Shown: positions 1-10,702, counted from the first letter of the stretch. The stretch: 64,000 nucleotides of DNA from Gracilaria domingensis (GCA_022539475.1 VCMS01000104.1:1-64000), one strand, 5' to 3'. Numbers and translations are program-made. Notes: generated by a model from the letters alone, not told the origin.

Positions 1-2
1 TC

Positions 3-787
3 CCGTCACCGGCCACACCCTCAAGTGCTCCCCACACGGCTTTCGCATTTGAGCCTCCGCGGCCGGCGCGCTTCGCAGTGGTCGTCTTGCACGGCATTAT
101 GCCAGCTGATAACGAAGCCTCTCTGCTTAGGATGCTGTCGCAACTATTGGCCACGATCACACATTGGGGTCACAGATTCCGCATCGATACCCTCTGTAGC
201 TTGTTCCGCCGCATTACGTTTTCGTCGTTTAATTCTCCGCCAATCCCTGTGGCCCGCGCTTACTTTGATCTTTTGCCACCGCCCGCAGCGCCCACCTTAG
301 AGGCTACCATCGCTGCGGACAACGATCGATTGGGACTTTTCCGCGCCGCACAATTCGTCGACTTCACGGTGCGCTCGCAGATGTGCAAGGCGGCTATCCC
401 CACGTCGCGTGTTGCGTTGCTGGGACATTCTCTGGGTGGATTCGCCGTGCTGGAGACCGTCTTGGCAACTGGCCTTGATCTGGCGGGCGCCGTCGTGGTG
501 TCAGGCAGCTTGCCCAGAGCTGGTGATTATGTGCAACCTGGTTTACAGCCGTTTGACACGCGAAGGAGGTCGTTCAATATTAGCATGATTCATGCTACGG
601 GCGATGATATTGTTCCGTTTCCGTTTGCCAATCTGTCGCACAGATCTTGCAGCCCCTTTTCACGTCTCTGGGTGGCGGCTTCAACTTCGAGCCGCTTCAA
701 GGCCTGGACCACTTTGTAGAGCTCTTCGGCGACTCCCAAGTGTACTCGCTCATGGCCACCGCTCTTCGACAGGCTTTTCTCGGATAG
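3..787 (+). CDS. alpha/beta serine hydrolase, acyl-protein thioesterase-like (5' end outside window, one frameshift)
   Basis: The frame is open from the left edge, so the start lies upstream. An early VVVLHG strand is followed by LLGHSLGGFAV, the nucleophile elbow G-H-S-L-G, and then by ISMIHATGDDIVPF, the strand that carries the catalytic Asp in acyl-protein thioesterases and carboxylesterases (family knowledge). The reading frame then shifts by one base near 625-640. In the new frame the sequence continues as FEPLQGLDHFVELFGDS, whose HF could hold the catalytic His, and ends at a TAG at 785-787. I see no GT-AG pair that would explain the shift as an intron, so it is a real lesion or a sequence error. 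Likely role: hydrolysis of thioester or ester bonds on lipidated proteins or lipids; the substrate is unknown. A good donor (gtcagt, 788) and acceptor (ctacag, ending 843) follow immediately, perhaps a 3' UTR intron. Confidence 0.6.
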
Positions 788-1146
788 GTCAGTAGTTCAC
801 TTCAACTCATCAAAATAATTCACTGACATCGTGTCAACTACAGGCGCCATCGTTACAATCGCGACATGTCCAACTTGTGCCGGTTGCTGACACTGGCAGC
901 GCCGCACTGTATGATACCTTCACTGCCGTCATGCTGCGGGTGCTCGCTGAGCCTGTCCGGCCACAGCAGCGACTCTATCGTCCGCGACGCAATCAAGACT
1001 GTCGCCCTTCGCCCTATCCATTCGCATGCGCGCAGCTACGCCACCACGCCCTCGTTGCCTTTCCTTCTCTCCACGGTCATGAGTGTCGACATCTCAACTT
1101 ACGCTCATCTTCTTTCAGAATTAACCCTCATCCCCATACAGTCGTC

Positions 1147-2874
1147 ATGACTTCGCCTCCGTCCGCCATGTCTGTGATCCCATACATGCTCTGTGTCGCC
1201 GTCGTGGCAACACTCTCGGCTGCCGAGACAGAAACCCTATCCCTCTCTTCTGCTTCCGCACGGTCGCCAGCTGGCCCCATCAAGCTGCCTCTTTCCGGTG
1301 GGCTTCTGCACGTATCTGGCTTTTTCGTCAACGCGTCGGTGGGCGGTCAGCCGCTCACCCTGCAAATTGATTCATCGTACTCATCTCTAATAGTTCCTCG
1401 CCATGGATGTAAGGGCTGTCGCACTGGTGATCATCGTTACGATCCCAGCTCTTCCACGGAAGCCGCCGTGATCCCATGCGACGATCAAGTTTGCACGCCG
1501 AAATCCAATCAGTGCAGCTCTGACAAGTGCTTTAGTTGCTCCAACTCTGGTAACTGTTGCGTCATAGGCTCTGAGAATTGCGCTTTCAATATGTTCTACG
1601 GAGACGGCTCTAGCGGTAATGGTACTATGTACAGAGATACTCTTCGCATTGGAAATCTGCAAGCCTCCTTACTTCTCGGAGCCATGCATGAGGAATCTCG
1701 TAATTTTGAGCTTCCGTACACTGACGGAGTCCTCGGCATGGCCTTCCAACAGGGCGCGTGTCATCCAGCCTGCATTCCTCCGGCCATGGATGCAATTGTG
1801 AACCAAACAGGCATTCAGAATGTGTTCACCATTTGCGTATCTCGTTTCGGCGGTACTCTAACCCTCGGTGCCGCAGACAAGTCGCTGTCCACTTCCGACT
1901 ATAAGTATATTCCTCTGCAAGATGCACCTGATCCGAACCGCTATGTCGTGCCAGCCAAGCCGGAATGGAAGATAAACAACAGGACTCTAAGCGTTCCGTC
2001 TGTTACAGCCGCCGTATGGTCAACAGCTACCACTCAAATAGCATTCTCCAAGTCTACCTTTCTTAATCTTCTCGATCACCTGATGGAGCATTATTGCCAT
2101 ATCCCAGATTTGTGCAGCACATACGGCTGGTTCCGACCTCAGCTTTGTTCGTACATTCCGGACGAGTCAGTGGCAGCGATGCCCAACATAACCATTGCCC
2201 TGACAGACGACGTTTCTATCACTTTGACTCCCGATGATTACCTCATAAAATACAGGGTAATTGACGGCAAACGGCATCGCTGTGTCGCAATGATAGCCAC
2301 TGACAGTCTTCTTGAGAAAGGTTATGGTCTTTTGCTCGGTTCCGCAGTTATGAAGAAGTATGCGATAGTGTTCGATCGTGGAGCGTATAGAGTGGGTGTC
2401 GCCGATGCCAAGACGGAGAATTGCGGCCCAGAGACTGGATCTGAAGATGGTCTGCCAGGAGGAAGAGAAGAAAAAGATGATGGCGAGGTGCTTACTGCTG
2501 ACGCTGCACCCGCACCTGTCAGTGATTCAGACGCGGATAGCGGAGACGAAGCGCGACTACAACAAGCCGAAGTGTGCCGTGCTCAGAAGATGTGTTCCGG
2601 ATGCGCCAAACAATCTAACTGTAGCTTTGGCTACCAGACAGGTCGCTGTGTCCCAATTCGCGAAGCGACCAGCATGCCTTACCCGTTCTGTACGGGCGCA
2701 TTTTGTGCCTGTTTTGCGGTGGGTGGTTCCGGGTGGTACTTTGGAATTGTCATAGGGGGATTGCTTGGGATCGCAATCGTTTTTGTTTCGGTGCTGATAT
2801 TCAGGAAGAGGCAGCAGCGAAATCGGTATCAAATGCTTCAACAATATGAAGAACAAGATATTGAAACTTTTTAG
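1147..2874 (+). CDS. membrane-anchored pepsin-like aspartyl protease homologue, probably catalytically dead
   Basis: 575 residues from ATG 1147, chosen because a signal peptide (hydrophobic run around VIPYMLCVAVVATLSAA) follows directly; the frame is open further upstream but reads unlike protein. A bilobed A1-type protease fold follows. The first catalytic motif is IDSSYSS (Asp75), where the family has DTGS. A cysteine-rich insert like that of nepenthesins and plasmepsin V follows, then the flap FYGDGSS (Tyr151). The second motif reads AAVWSTATT where D-S/T-G-T-T is expected, so Trp291 replaces the second catalytic Asp. After an acidic linker comes a short cysteine-rich segment resembling a PSI domain (CRAQKMCSGC onward), one transmembrane helix (IVIGGLLGIAIVFVSVLIF) and a basic cytosolic tail. 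It should sit in the plasma or endomembrane with the protease lobes outside. Family assignment is firm; loss of activity is inferred from the missing Asp. Confidence 0.85.
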   Translation: MTSPPSAMSVIPYMLCVAVVATLSAAETETLSLSSASARSPAGPIKLPLSGGLLHVSGFFVNASVGGQPLTLQIDSSYSSLIVPRHGCKGCRTGDHRYDPSSSTEAAVIPCDDQVCTPKSNQCSSDKCFSCSNSGNCCVIGSENCAFNMFYGDGSSGNGTMYRDTLRIGNLQASLLLGAMHEESRNFELPYTDGVLGMAFQQGACHPACIPPAMDAIVNQTGIQNVFTICVSRFGGTLTLGAADKSLSTSDYKYIPLQDAPDPNRYVVPAKPEWKINNRTLSVPSVTAAVWSTATTQIAFSKSTFLNLLDHLMEHYCHIPDLCSTYGWFRPQLCSYIPDESVAAMPNITIALTDDVSITLTPDDYLIKYRVIDGKRHRCVAMIATDSLLEKGYGLLLGSAVMKKYAIVFDRGAYRVGVADAKTENCGPETGSEDGLPGGREEKDDGEVLTADAAPAPVSDSDADSGDEARLQQAEVCRAQKMCSGCAKQSNCSFGYQTGRCVPIREATSMPYPFCTGAFCACFAVGGSGWYFGIVIGGLLGIAIVFVSVLIFRKRQQRNRYQMLQQYEEQDIETF

Positions 2875-4489
2875 AGCTCAAGTTGTATTGAGCTTGTGTC
2901 GACGTGATACAACGCGTTGAACGGCGAAACCTATCTTTTCCCCAACCATGTTTGTGGGAACCAACATATGTGGTCTGATCAGGAGCTGTTGTGAATTCTC
3001 GTATAGAGGTTATCATCGATGACAGGTAATTCCCACCGTTGATATTAACTTCTGAGCGGAGTCAGAGGGCGACATGCAATTCAGGGACCTATGTTCATCA
3101 AGAGGAAAGCATAGTAACAATTCCACGACGGGCTCTACGCTTCCAATGGGATGTTTTCACCCTTTTTACCTGTCTCTTCATACAGTGGGGAAAAATGAAA
3201 TGTTGGGAAAGAAGTTTTTCACAGTGAAGGTGACTTAGCCATCTACCGTGCTCGTTCGTTCTTAGTTTTGACTGCTTCGATTATCTATTGGTCAGGATAT
3301 ACTCGTCTATGTGTTGCTGCTGCATTGCCAATTCTCTCGCTGCTGCGCCTTCCTTCAGGACCGCGTCCATAGATTTCTCTACTAGTGACAAGTATATTCG
3401 GGTGGTTGGTGAGAATCAAGAGGCCTAGCTCACACTTTTGCGAGGTTTCGATGAAGTGAGTTGAAGCTTATTTGGAGATTCGAATCAAATCCTACCTCAT
3501 TGAAAGGATATGCTGAGGGGCAATCTGTCGGAGGGCAAGGGTAAACGGTTCTACAAGCAAGAGTATTGGATTGCTTGACCGCCGTCCTGATACTTCTTAC
3601 TTTCTAGAATCTTTTGCTTAGGCTGTTCCCCCTTCCAACAACGAAATCGCGATCGAAGTCATCTTGTGAATCACTCTGAAGACATACTTTGCTCGGCAGC
3701 TGTAAGACTCTTCTGTGATCTTCAAAGGAACAAGAACGAAGCAAACCTCCAGCAAAGAATCATCCAACATGACCCAACGTTGTTCTGGCCGCACCGTGGG
3801 AGAAACTCACTCCAAAAAGAAGACGAGCGACCCTTCTTTGGTGTCGAGCATTGCGAAAATGAGAATCACAAAGACTTGTTTCGTTGTAGCGAAGTATCTT
3901 TTTCTCTTCTTCTTTAACGCGGACAATGGCCCTCAATTACAGGGCTAACGTAGAACTACGAAGGTATCTATAATAGTTTTATCTCGCAAAGAAGGCTTAA
4001 AATGATGAGGATGTCCTAATATCAACTTCTGCAAATCCAATGGGTTATTGCCTTAATACAGGGATCGCTTGTCTCCTAGAAGAATTTGACAAAGGGCGTA
4101 CCGGCGTATCGTCTTCATTCCTCGCCACAAAAGCTATCGAATAGCTGTGACCTGTGAATTTTAATGGCAGCCTGCTCCTTGATTAGAGCACTCATCCAAG
4201 CAATAGAGTTCTAAAGACACGTCTCTAGCAAAGCTGTCTAAGATCTTCTCGTGCTCCTGGCTACGCAGTCTTACTGTGATCCCGCAAGAGATGTCGCTTG
4301 GCTGGAAAAGTACTAATGCATGTTCCCTTCTACGCTTATCCCAATCTTTAGAGACCATAGTGAAAGGGGGCACCACAACAAAGGGCTTCGCATGTATCCT
4401 TACCACGTTTGCCGCTAAGGAACATCTGTCAACGGTTATATCATAACCAGAAACAAGCACACAACCATTTTTCCTGAGCCGTCGAGCAA

Positions 4490-4620
4490 CCGCTTATTCT
4501 CTTCTTTAGTATGGTTTGCAACTCATCATTGCAATCTCTCTCTCGTTTATGGTCATCTGCCCCCAGTTACGAAGCACAAGTAGGGTCCTTGCCAAGCAAA
4601 AAGTAACCTCCTCTCCTAAA
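4490..4620 (-). mobile_element. LINE 3'-end remnant (older subfamily)
   Basis: Read on the minus strand, this carries ctttaggagaggaggttac, later gggggcagatgaccataaa and gagagagag, and then ends in an AAG-rich tail (ccatactaaagaagag). Nearly the same string occurs on the minus strand at 34.44-34.54 kb, immediately downstream of recognisable LINE RNase H sequence. This piece is therefore the 3' end of a related element whose coding part is missing or too decayed to see. No target-site duplication was found. Confidence 0.55.
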
Positions 4621-5041
4621 GTAAGCTGCTCCACGCCTCAAACTAAACAATAGAGAGAGCAACACTCACGTATCCAAAAGGCCGCAACCATTTTGCCCAC
4701 AAATGGCTCGTCCACTCCGAGCACATCATATCTTTGCGACACAAGCACGGAAATATCACACGCTTTACCTGGAGAGAATCTTGACTTCAACGTCATCCTG
4801 GTGTTACCGATATTGCGGGCATGTCAACATGAATGATCGGAAGGAGCGCAGAAAACCCACTTCCTCGCCCGCGGAACAAGCAACACTCGCGCAGTTCATC
4901 AGTAACGAACAGCTCCGTGGTCACAACTAATGAACCCGTGCAAGTAAGACCATACTAAAGAAGAAGAAGAACGCCATCCCTACGCGGAATGCTCACAAAA
5001 CCGTCGCCGCCGATCGCATGCTCTTTATAAGTTAGTGGCAG

Positions 5042-5072
5042 CACGCACCTTTTGCATTGCAAAAGGTGCGTG
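5042..5072. repeat. perfect palindrome, 15-bp arms, single-base centre
   Basis: The left arm cacgcaccttttgca is followed by one t and then its exact reverse complement. It lies in spacer between a LINE remnant and the 3' end of the NB-ARC/WD40 gene. No flanking duplication is evident. Confidence 0.85.
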
Positions 5073-5451
5073 GTGCCACAATTTGCGAGTATTCCCTTAC
5101 AGTTTCGAGCCTCGCGTTCATATCACTGATATGATATCAGGCGTTCAGACAAGCCGGAGCTGAGTGCTGATCTCCCAAGCAGCTATCACAATATCAACCG
5201 AAACTTCCAGCACGCCATGGGAGAAACGGAGCGTGTTCAATGAGCAACGGCACAGCCATGACGGTCATGGCACCCAGAGACGCGGCCGACGTTGATGCGG
5301 CACCGGTTGCGCCAGCCTTGGATTCATGTATGAAGGGGAAGCGATGGGTGTGGCGATGGTGTTTCCTTCTCCACGACAAGAAGACATGGGTCCTGTGGTT
5401 GGCGCCAATTTCTGCAGCGCGAGGCGTGAGAACAGATGGCGCGTTGTAGAG

Positions 5452-8400
5452 TCAGCGCACAATACGGCACGATCGAAAGTCCGTTGTTACGTACACATCC
5501 CCACCGTCGAATCTGTGCATGTTGGGCTCAACGGTGCCCAGCACAATCTTGGAGCCATTCTCTGTGACGTCCCACACCTCTTGCGGTGACCTCCCACTCC
5601 AGTTTAGACGGAAGGACCACGTCAGGTCGAGCGCGTTGACAGTGCGCTGCCACGCAGCCTGACATGACGTGAGTACACACTCAAAGCCACCGCCGTTCCA
5701 CGCCCATAGCCGTTGCAATTCGCTGTTTTCCGACACCACGCGGGTACCATCAGCGCTCATGGCAACGCGTTTCACATAATCCGTGTGACCTTGGAGCGGC
5801 TGACCGACGGCTATACCGTGGCGAACGTCCCACACACGAACCGTTTTATCCAATGACCCTGACACTACCCGAGTGCAATCTGCGTTCACAGCCAAACACG
5901 ATACCTCCTTCGTGTGACCTTTCAGAGGCTGTCCAATGAGGCCACAGCTGTGAGCATCAGACACGAACACGTCCCTTCTGCCGCTCAAACTTCCCACGAT
6001 ACGAGCGCCATTCGCACTCACCGCCACGCATGTCCCAACAGGTCGGCGACCCTGGTTTCCGAAGTTGTTGTCGCCATGGGCGTCCCACACACGCACTGTG
6101 TTGTCGCTTGAACTTGAGAAGATGCGAGCCCCGTCCGGGCTCAAATCTACCAACTTCAACCATGCTGTGTGACCTCGAAGCGGCTGGCCAACAGCTTTCC
6201 CGGTTTTAGCGTCCCATACACGCACTGTATCGTCTTTTGAGCCGGAAACGACACTACCGCCGTCCGCGCTCACTGCCACAGACAGCACCGATTTTGTGTG
6301 ACCTTTGAGCGGTTTCCCAACCGCGTTCCCGCTTCGAGTGTCCCAAACACGCACTGTGTTGTCCATCGAGCCGGACACGATACAATTGCCGTCCTCGCTC
6401 ACTGCCACGGACTCCACCCTATCTGTATGCCCTACGAGCGCCCAGATGCAGTTGCCGCTCTGGGCGTCCCACACTCGCACCGTTTCATCGCGTGAGCCAG
6501 AAACGATGCGAGTGCCGTTTGCGCTCAAAACTACACACTGCACCCAATTCGTGTGACCTCGAAGTGGCTGTCCGATGGCATTGCCACTAAGCGTGTCAGA
6601 CAGTATAATCGAAAAGTCGTCCGTCTGGCAGGCAATGAGTTTTCCATCCGCACAAAAGTTAACATCACTATAACGAACTCCACCGTCGTATGGAACAACT
6701 TCTTCGCATAAACCCGTTCGTCTGTCCCACACACATATGCGTCCATGATGTGCCGTTACCAACCTGTGTTGATCATATAAGAAAGACGCACAAGTCATAT
6801 CTAAATACGACACATCCGGCTTTTCGAGTTTCTCTTGTTTGTAGTACTCATTCAATGTATCATATCTTCCAACATACATAGTGTAGTGGTCTTCCATCTC
6901 GTCACAGTCCACTGAGAGAATCCAGATAGCATCAGGCTCTACACGCATGCACTCTACATCGCTTTTAACGTAGAGAACCTGCAGGGCACCAGAACCAGCC
7001 TGTTCCAAAAGCCCGTTAGACGCCTTGAGCCAAGGTCTCGGTGCAAACCTTTCCATATTCTCCACAAAATCCCTCGTTAAATCGCTCACTTTTGCATGCG
7101 ACAACAACCTACCGTGTACTTGAAACCAGCCCTCCTCCACACGGCGGTTCTCATTCACAAACGACGCTGCCAGCCTGGCAGCCCGACTGATCATTTGAAT
7201 ATGCTCTTTGTGATATGCGTTGTCGCTGCACACCGCTTCCCCATGATCTAAATCTTGTTCCAGACTGAGGATTCCGCCTTCAACCAGTCGCATAACAATC
7301 CACTGCGGTTGGGCCAGCAGCCGAAGTAGATGCTTTCCATACCCCGCATTTCGAAGTATTCTGCAAAGGTTGTTGTGTATGTAACCATCATCTTCAGCTC
7401 TCCACCACGCATGAAACAGTACCGAAGTTAAAGCAGCTTGCTTGGTCGCCCGTGCCACGATTTTTTCTTTGATCTTGTCATCAACTTCCGCGAGTTTCGA
7501 CTCATGTGAATGGTCCGCGACCACGGTCATATTTTCGTGTTGACTGAATGAAGCATCTTTCTCGTTTTCGCCACATCGAACGCGTTTGAAAGCACGAGAT
7601 TGATTAAGCGTGCTGTGTCGTTCTTTTGCTGGCCTTTTGCGCTTCTTTGCATTGTAAGTTACGTCACTATCTTCAGCAGAAACCTCCAAGTTTCTCGTCG
7701 CAGATTGAAGTGAGATGTCTCTCTCATTTCCTTTGTCAGAAGGCAAGTAATTGTGTAGAAGAGTTCGAAAAAAAGATTTGGTCTCACTCGCCTCCCTGGC
7801 TTTGAGAGCAGCAATATCTAGAATTAAGTCATGCAGCTGCACATGTAGTGACCCGTGGATTCTTCTCACCTGCACAACGGAAACATCAAGAAATGATTCC
7901 ACCACACTTCTCGTTTCTTGTAGCGTGTCCAAGTCCCAAAGCTTTTGCAACATTTGTATCGGTACAGATTGCTGCTTTTGAAGGACACATAAAGCACGAA
8001 ACCAGAAACCAAACCTTTCATCTCCACTTCGTTTCTCAAGCACTTGAAGAGATAAATCCACAATCTTTGGCAATGAACCATACGCCTCAGCTTCAGCTTC
8101 CATCAAGTATTTATATTTCGGGCAAAGGTCTTCATGAAAATCTGACCATGAATTTTCCTTTGGATAGCTCGTAAATGAATATCGTCTTACTGAACTACCC
8201 ACCATGCCCAAACCAAGCGGAAGCCCTTGACATAATCTGAGAAAATATTTGAATGCCTTCTCGTTCTTTCCGTCAAGAACGGTAGTTCGGTCAAACCCTG
8301 CGTGTGTCATCAGCATTTGTTGCGACATGCTCCCAAGCGCTTCCTTATCCTCAAATTCAATTACTTCGTTCGCTCTGGTGAGAAAATGACTGTCTCGCGT

Positions 8401-8742
8401 TGTGTAGACCATTCTACTGTTCGAGTTAACCATAATCCCAAGCCTTGTCAACACATCAGCATCTATTCCATTAACATGCCAAATATCGTCTACAAGAAAC
8501 AAACACGAATGTGAGCCGAACCACTTCGAAGCCTTTTGGGAAGCTTCTTGAACAGACCTGCATGTCCTTATCAAACTTGCCAACTTGGAACCTCCGGTGC
8601 ACTCTACAATATGTGCTATTCCTTGCAGTATGTCCGAAAGTTCAGAATTGTTCCCAAGTTGAATGTAGAGAATTCCATCACGAAACAACTGTTTGATTTC
8701 AAAATCGTCAGAAAGTCCTCTCAAAGCGCAAGTTTTTCCCAA
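5452..8742 (-). CDS. NB-ARC ATPase and WD40 part of a TIR-NB-ARC-WD40 receptor
   Basis: This is the C-terminal 1,096 residues of a STAND-type receptor. It begins inside the Walker A loop, because the reading frame is broken there (see the TIR entry), so 8742 is not a true start. Residues count from 8742. Walker B is CLFLVDDIW (80-88), the TTR sensor is 114-116, GLPL is 173-176, and an MHD-like motif occurs as QLHDLILDIA. A linker of unknown fold with a nuclear-signal-like KKRKRP run comes next. About nine WD40 blades follow; the best have the form SGSxDxTVRVWD and LxGHT. The C terminus is FRSCRIVR. In the family the NB-ARC is an ATP/ADP switch, the WD40 propeller senses ligand and the N-terminal domain is the effector. 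Its closest relative here is the gene at 61.3-64.0 kb, with the same C terminus and linker. Confidence 0.85.
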   Translation of the reverse strand: MGKTCALRGLSDDFEIKQLFRDGILYIQLGNNSELSDILQGIAHIVECTGGSKLASLIRTCRSVQEASQKASKWFGSHSCLFLVDDIWHVNGIDADVLTRLGIMVNSNSRMVYTTRDSHFLTRANEVIEFEDKEALGSMSQQMLMTHAGFDRTTVLDGKNEKAFKYFLRLCQGLPLGLGMVGSSVRRYSFTSYPKENSWSDFHEDLCPKYKYLMEAEAEAYGSLPKIVDLSLQVLEKRSGDERFGFWFRALCVLQKQQSVPIQMLQKLWDLDTLQETRSVVESFLDVSVVQVRRIHGSLHVQLHDLILDIAALKAREASETKSFFRTLLHNYLPSDKGNERDISLQSATRNLEVSAEDSDVTYNAKKRKRPAKERHSTLNQSRAFKRVRCGENEKDASFSQHENMTVVADHSHESKLAEVDDKIKEKIVARATKQAALTSVLFHAWWRAEDDGYIHNNLCRILRNAGYGKHLLRLLAQPQWIVMRLVEGGILSLEQDLDHGEAVCSDNAYHKEHIQMISRAARLAASFVNENRRVEEGWFQVHGRLLSHAKVSDLTRDFVENMERFAPRPWLKASNGLLEQAGSGALQVLYVKSDVECMRVEPDAIWILSVDCDEMEDHYTMYVGRYDTLNEYYKQEKLEKPDVSYLDMTCASFLYDQHRLVTAHHGRICVWDRRTGLCEEVVPYDGGVRYSDVNFCADGKLIACQTDDFSIILSDTLSGNAIGQPLRGHTNWVQCVVLSANGTRIVSGSRDETVRVWDAQSGNCIWALVGHTDRVESVAVSEDGNCIVSGSMDNTVRVWDTRSGNAVGKPLKGHTKSVLSVAVSADGGSVVSGSKDDTVRVWDAKTGKAVGQPLRGHTAWLKLVDLSPDGARIFSSSSDNTVRVWDAHGDNNFGNQGRRPVGTCVAVSANGARIVGSLSGRRDVFVSDAHSCGLIGQPLKGHTKEVSCLAVNADCTRVVSGSLDKTVRVWDVRHGIAVGQPLQGHTDYVKRVAMSADGTRVVSENSELQRLWAWNGGGFECVLTSCQAAWQRTVNALDLTWSFRLNWSGRSPQEVWDVTENGSKIVLGTVEPNMHRFDGGDVYVTTDFRSCRIVR

Positions 8743-9518
8743 CTGCTCCTTTTCCAGTAGCTACAACAGCAACTATTCTGCTTCCGCTTGAGTCGAGAAT
8801 TGCAGCTTTTAACCTTCCTTCACATGTGGTCGCCGAGCCATAGTCTAGTGTCAATCTGGGTGGGTTTGGAGGCACCATGTTGCATGATGTAAACACATCT
8901 TGTTCAGCAAGTGGACTATATATCACTTGATGGCCACTGCCAGAACGTTGAGGTATTTCTAATCCAAGACGTTTTAAAACGCTGTTCTCAATAATTTGAA
9001 TGAACATCTCTCTGGTTTCCACCGTGTCCGGGCTGGCGCAGTTCGATGCACCGCAATTGTTCTCGATGCTCCACACCGTAGCGGTCGTATGCAATGCATG
9101 CTTTACATCTTTGAGCGGTATAACGTCTTCAAGAGCACGCCTGAAGAGACCGTGTCGACTAAAAAGACTGCTGTAGGTATCAAAGATGGTCGGATCGCGG
9201 CAATGGCGGTGTTTCTTTGGCAGCCAAAGCTCGGTGGTGGCGATGTACAAATGCCAAAAGTTCACGCATGGTCCACTGCTTGGCCACGAATTCAGGACTC
9301 AGAATGAACAAGCCTACGGGAGCGGTTTGCATGGCGTGTTTCATGACTTGAGGGCAATCGTCACCGAGGCGGAACGACTCGTTGTCGAGAAAAACGGTGA
9401 GGCCACGTTGGATCAGGCGTTTGTACAGCGGTCTGGCGATAGTTTCTTTGTCTTCGCCAGCGTGACTAAGAAGTATTCGAAATGGTGGTTTCTGGAGCGA
9501 AAACGCGTTCTGCGCCAT
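8708..9518 (-). CDS. TIR domain and start of NB-ARC of the same receptor (two frame breaks)
   Basis: From ATG 9518 (MAQNAFSLQ) a TIR domain reads FRILLSHAGEDKE, TVFLDNESFRLGD and LFILSPEFVAKQW, then TMREL. Glu86 of that last motif matches the catalytic Glu of NAD-cleaving TIRs (family knowledge), so NADase activity is possible. This frame stops near 9180. The continuation lies in another frame from about 9265 down: a helical linker, then VAVVATGKGAVGK, the NB-ARC Walker A. That frame in turn runs off into a stop at 8708. At 8734-8738 a run of five A (minus strand) sits where four would give GKGAVGKT and join the downstream NB-ARC/WD40 frame. No introns fit either break. Either this is a recently inactivated gene or the assembly has two indels; the otherwise intact coding on both sides argues for recent damage or error. 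Confidence 0.7.
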
Positions 9519-10702
9519 GGAAGAATGACCTGGTACTAGTGTCGGCTAGAAAATTGTTGCGGGATCGCGCGCATATTATGCGGTGGAGACGATTGGTGTT
9601 ACAAGAAGCGGAGGGATGGAGTTCACCAGTGGGTGGATAAAGGGTTAGCAAAAGCTGGATTAAGTCGGTTCAGCGCTTGGAGTTTCTGTTTTGCGTCTTG
9701 CGGAGCGTTGCGACGACTGCTCGAGACGCGAAACGCAAACCGAAAGCTGCATCACATGCGATCTAACCTTCAGTTGCCAGGTTGGCAGCAGCTCCCACAA
9801 CATCGCTATTCTTAGATACCGTCAGCCTGAACTAAAGCAGCCAATCATACAGCATGTGTTTCCAAAGATACGACGGTGCCGAAACGGAACGAAGCGGATC
9901 GCCAGATTCAAAAGATGATCCATGTTGCCACCTGTGCCATGGCCGGCCATGCGTGCGACAGGAATGGTCTTCATTCCTACCTCTCGTGCGAAAGGAGCGA
10001 GCGCGATAAGTAGGGAGGGACCACAAGACGGCATACGATCCTTTGAAAACTTTCAAAGATGAGAGAACGATAAGAGATCTGAGAATTATGAACGTCGCAC
10101 CGCGCTTCGACCAACATCATCATTTCCTTCTCTTCTTCTTCTTCTTTGCAGTGATCCTACAGTGAGTTTCCTATCCCCAAACTACCCTTGGTACGGGAGA
10201 TCTATTCTGCCTAGATAATTCTCTCTTCAGGAAGGCCAAAAACTTCATCACTTCCTATCACAGCATTCATGTTGGCATTTGCTCGCCAAGAAAAACGCCT
10301 TACAGATGCCCTCAGGTAGCCTACCGTCAGTGCCCCCGTCATAGGTAGCTGCTTTCAACAGATTTTAACGCTATAGTCGCTACTTTAAATGCCATGTAGC
10401 CGTCTTACTGTCGTACACGCCGTTTTGAACGTTCGCTACTTCAAATGAATGAAGACATGAATGCTTTGGGATAAGAGGGTCACACTCTAACGATGCTCAA
10501 AATCATACATTGTTTCGATGTAGCTTCGTAACAGAGGTTGACTTACTTTTTTCCATTGCGTAATGGGCAGATGTTAAACCTCCTCTCCCGGTCAAGAGAG
10601 GGCTTGCTTTATAGAGCAGCAAAGAAACAGAGTCGTAATGTAACGCCTTAGTGAGCCGGAGCCTCATCGACGCCGGTGCCTTCTCGAGCCCGACCGATCT
10701 TT
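9519..10702. other. spacer, nothing recognised
   Basis: Upstream of the receptor and downstream of the inositol-monophosphatase gene. It contains a TTC-rich tract (10126-10147) that reads as an AAG tail on the minus strand, but no coding sequence I can support. Confidence 0.5.

Larger units (their letters stand above)
2875..5451. other. gene-poor spacer
   Basis: I see no convincing gene. Small frames on both strands lack recognisable domains. The stretch holds a LINE 3' remnant near 4.5 kb and a perfect palindrome at 5.04 kb. Short AAG/CTT runs occur at about 3.9 kb and 4.95 kb; the latter (catactaaagaagaag) resembles the LINE terminus. Confidence 0.5.
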
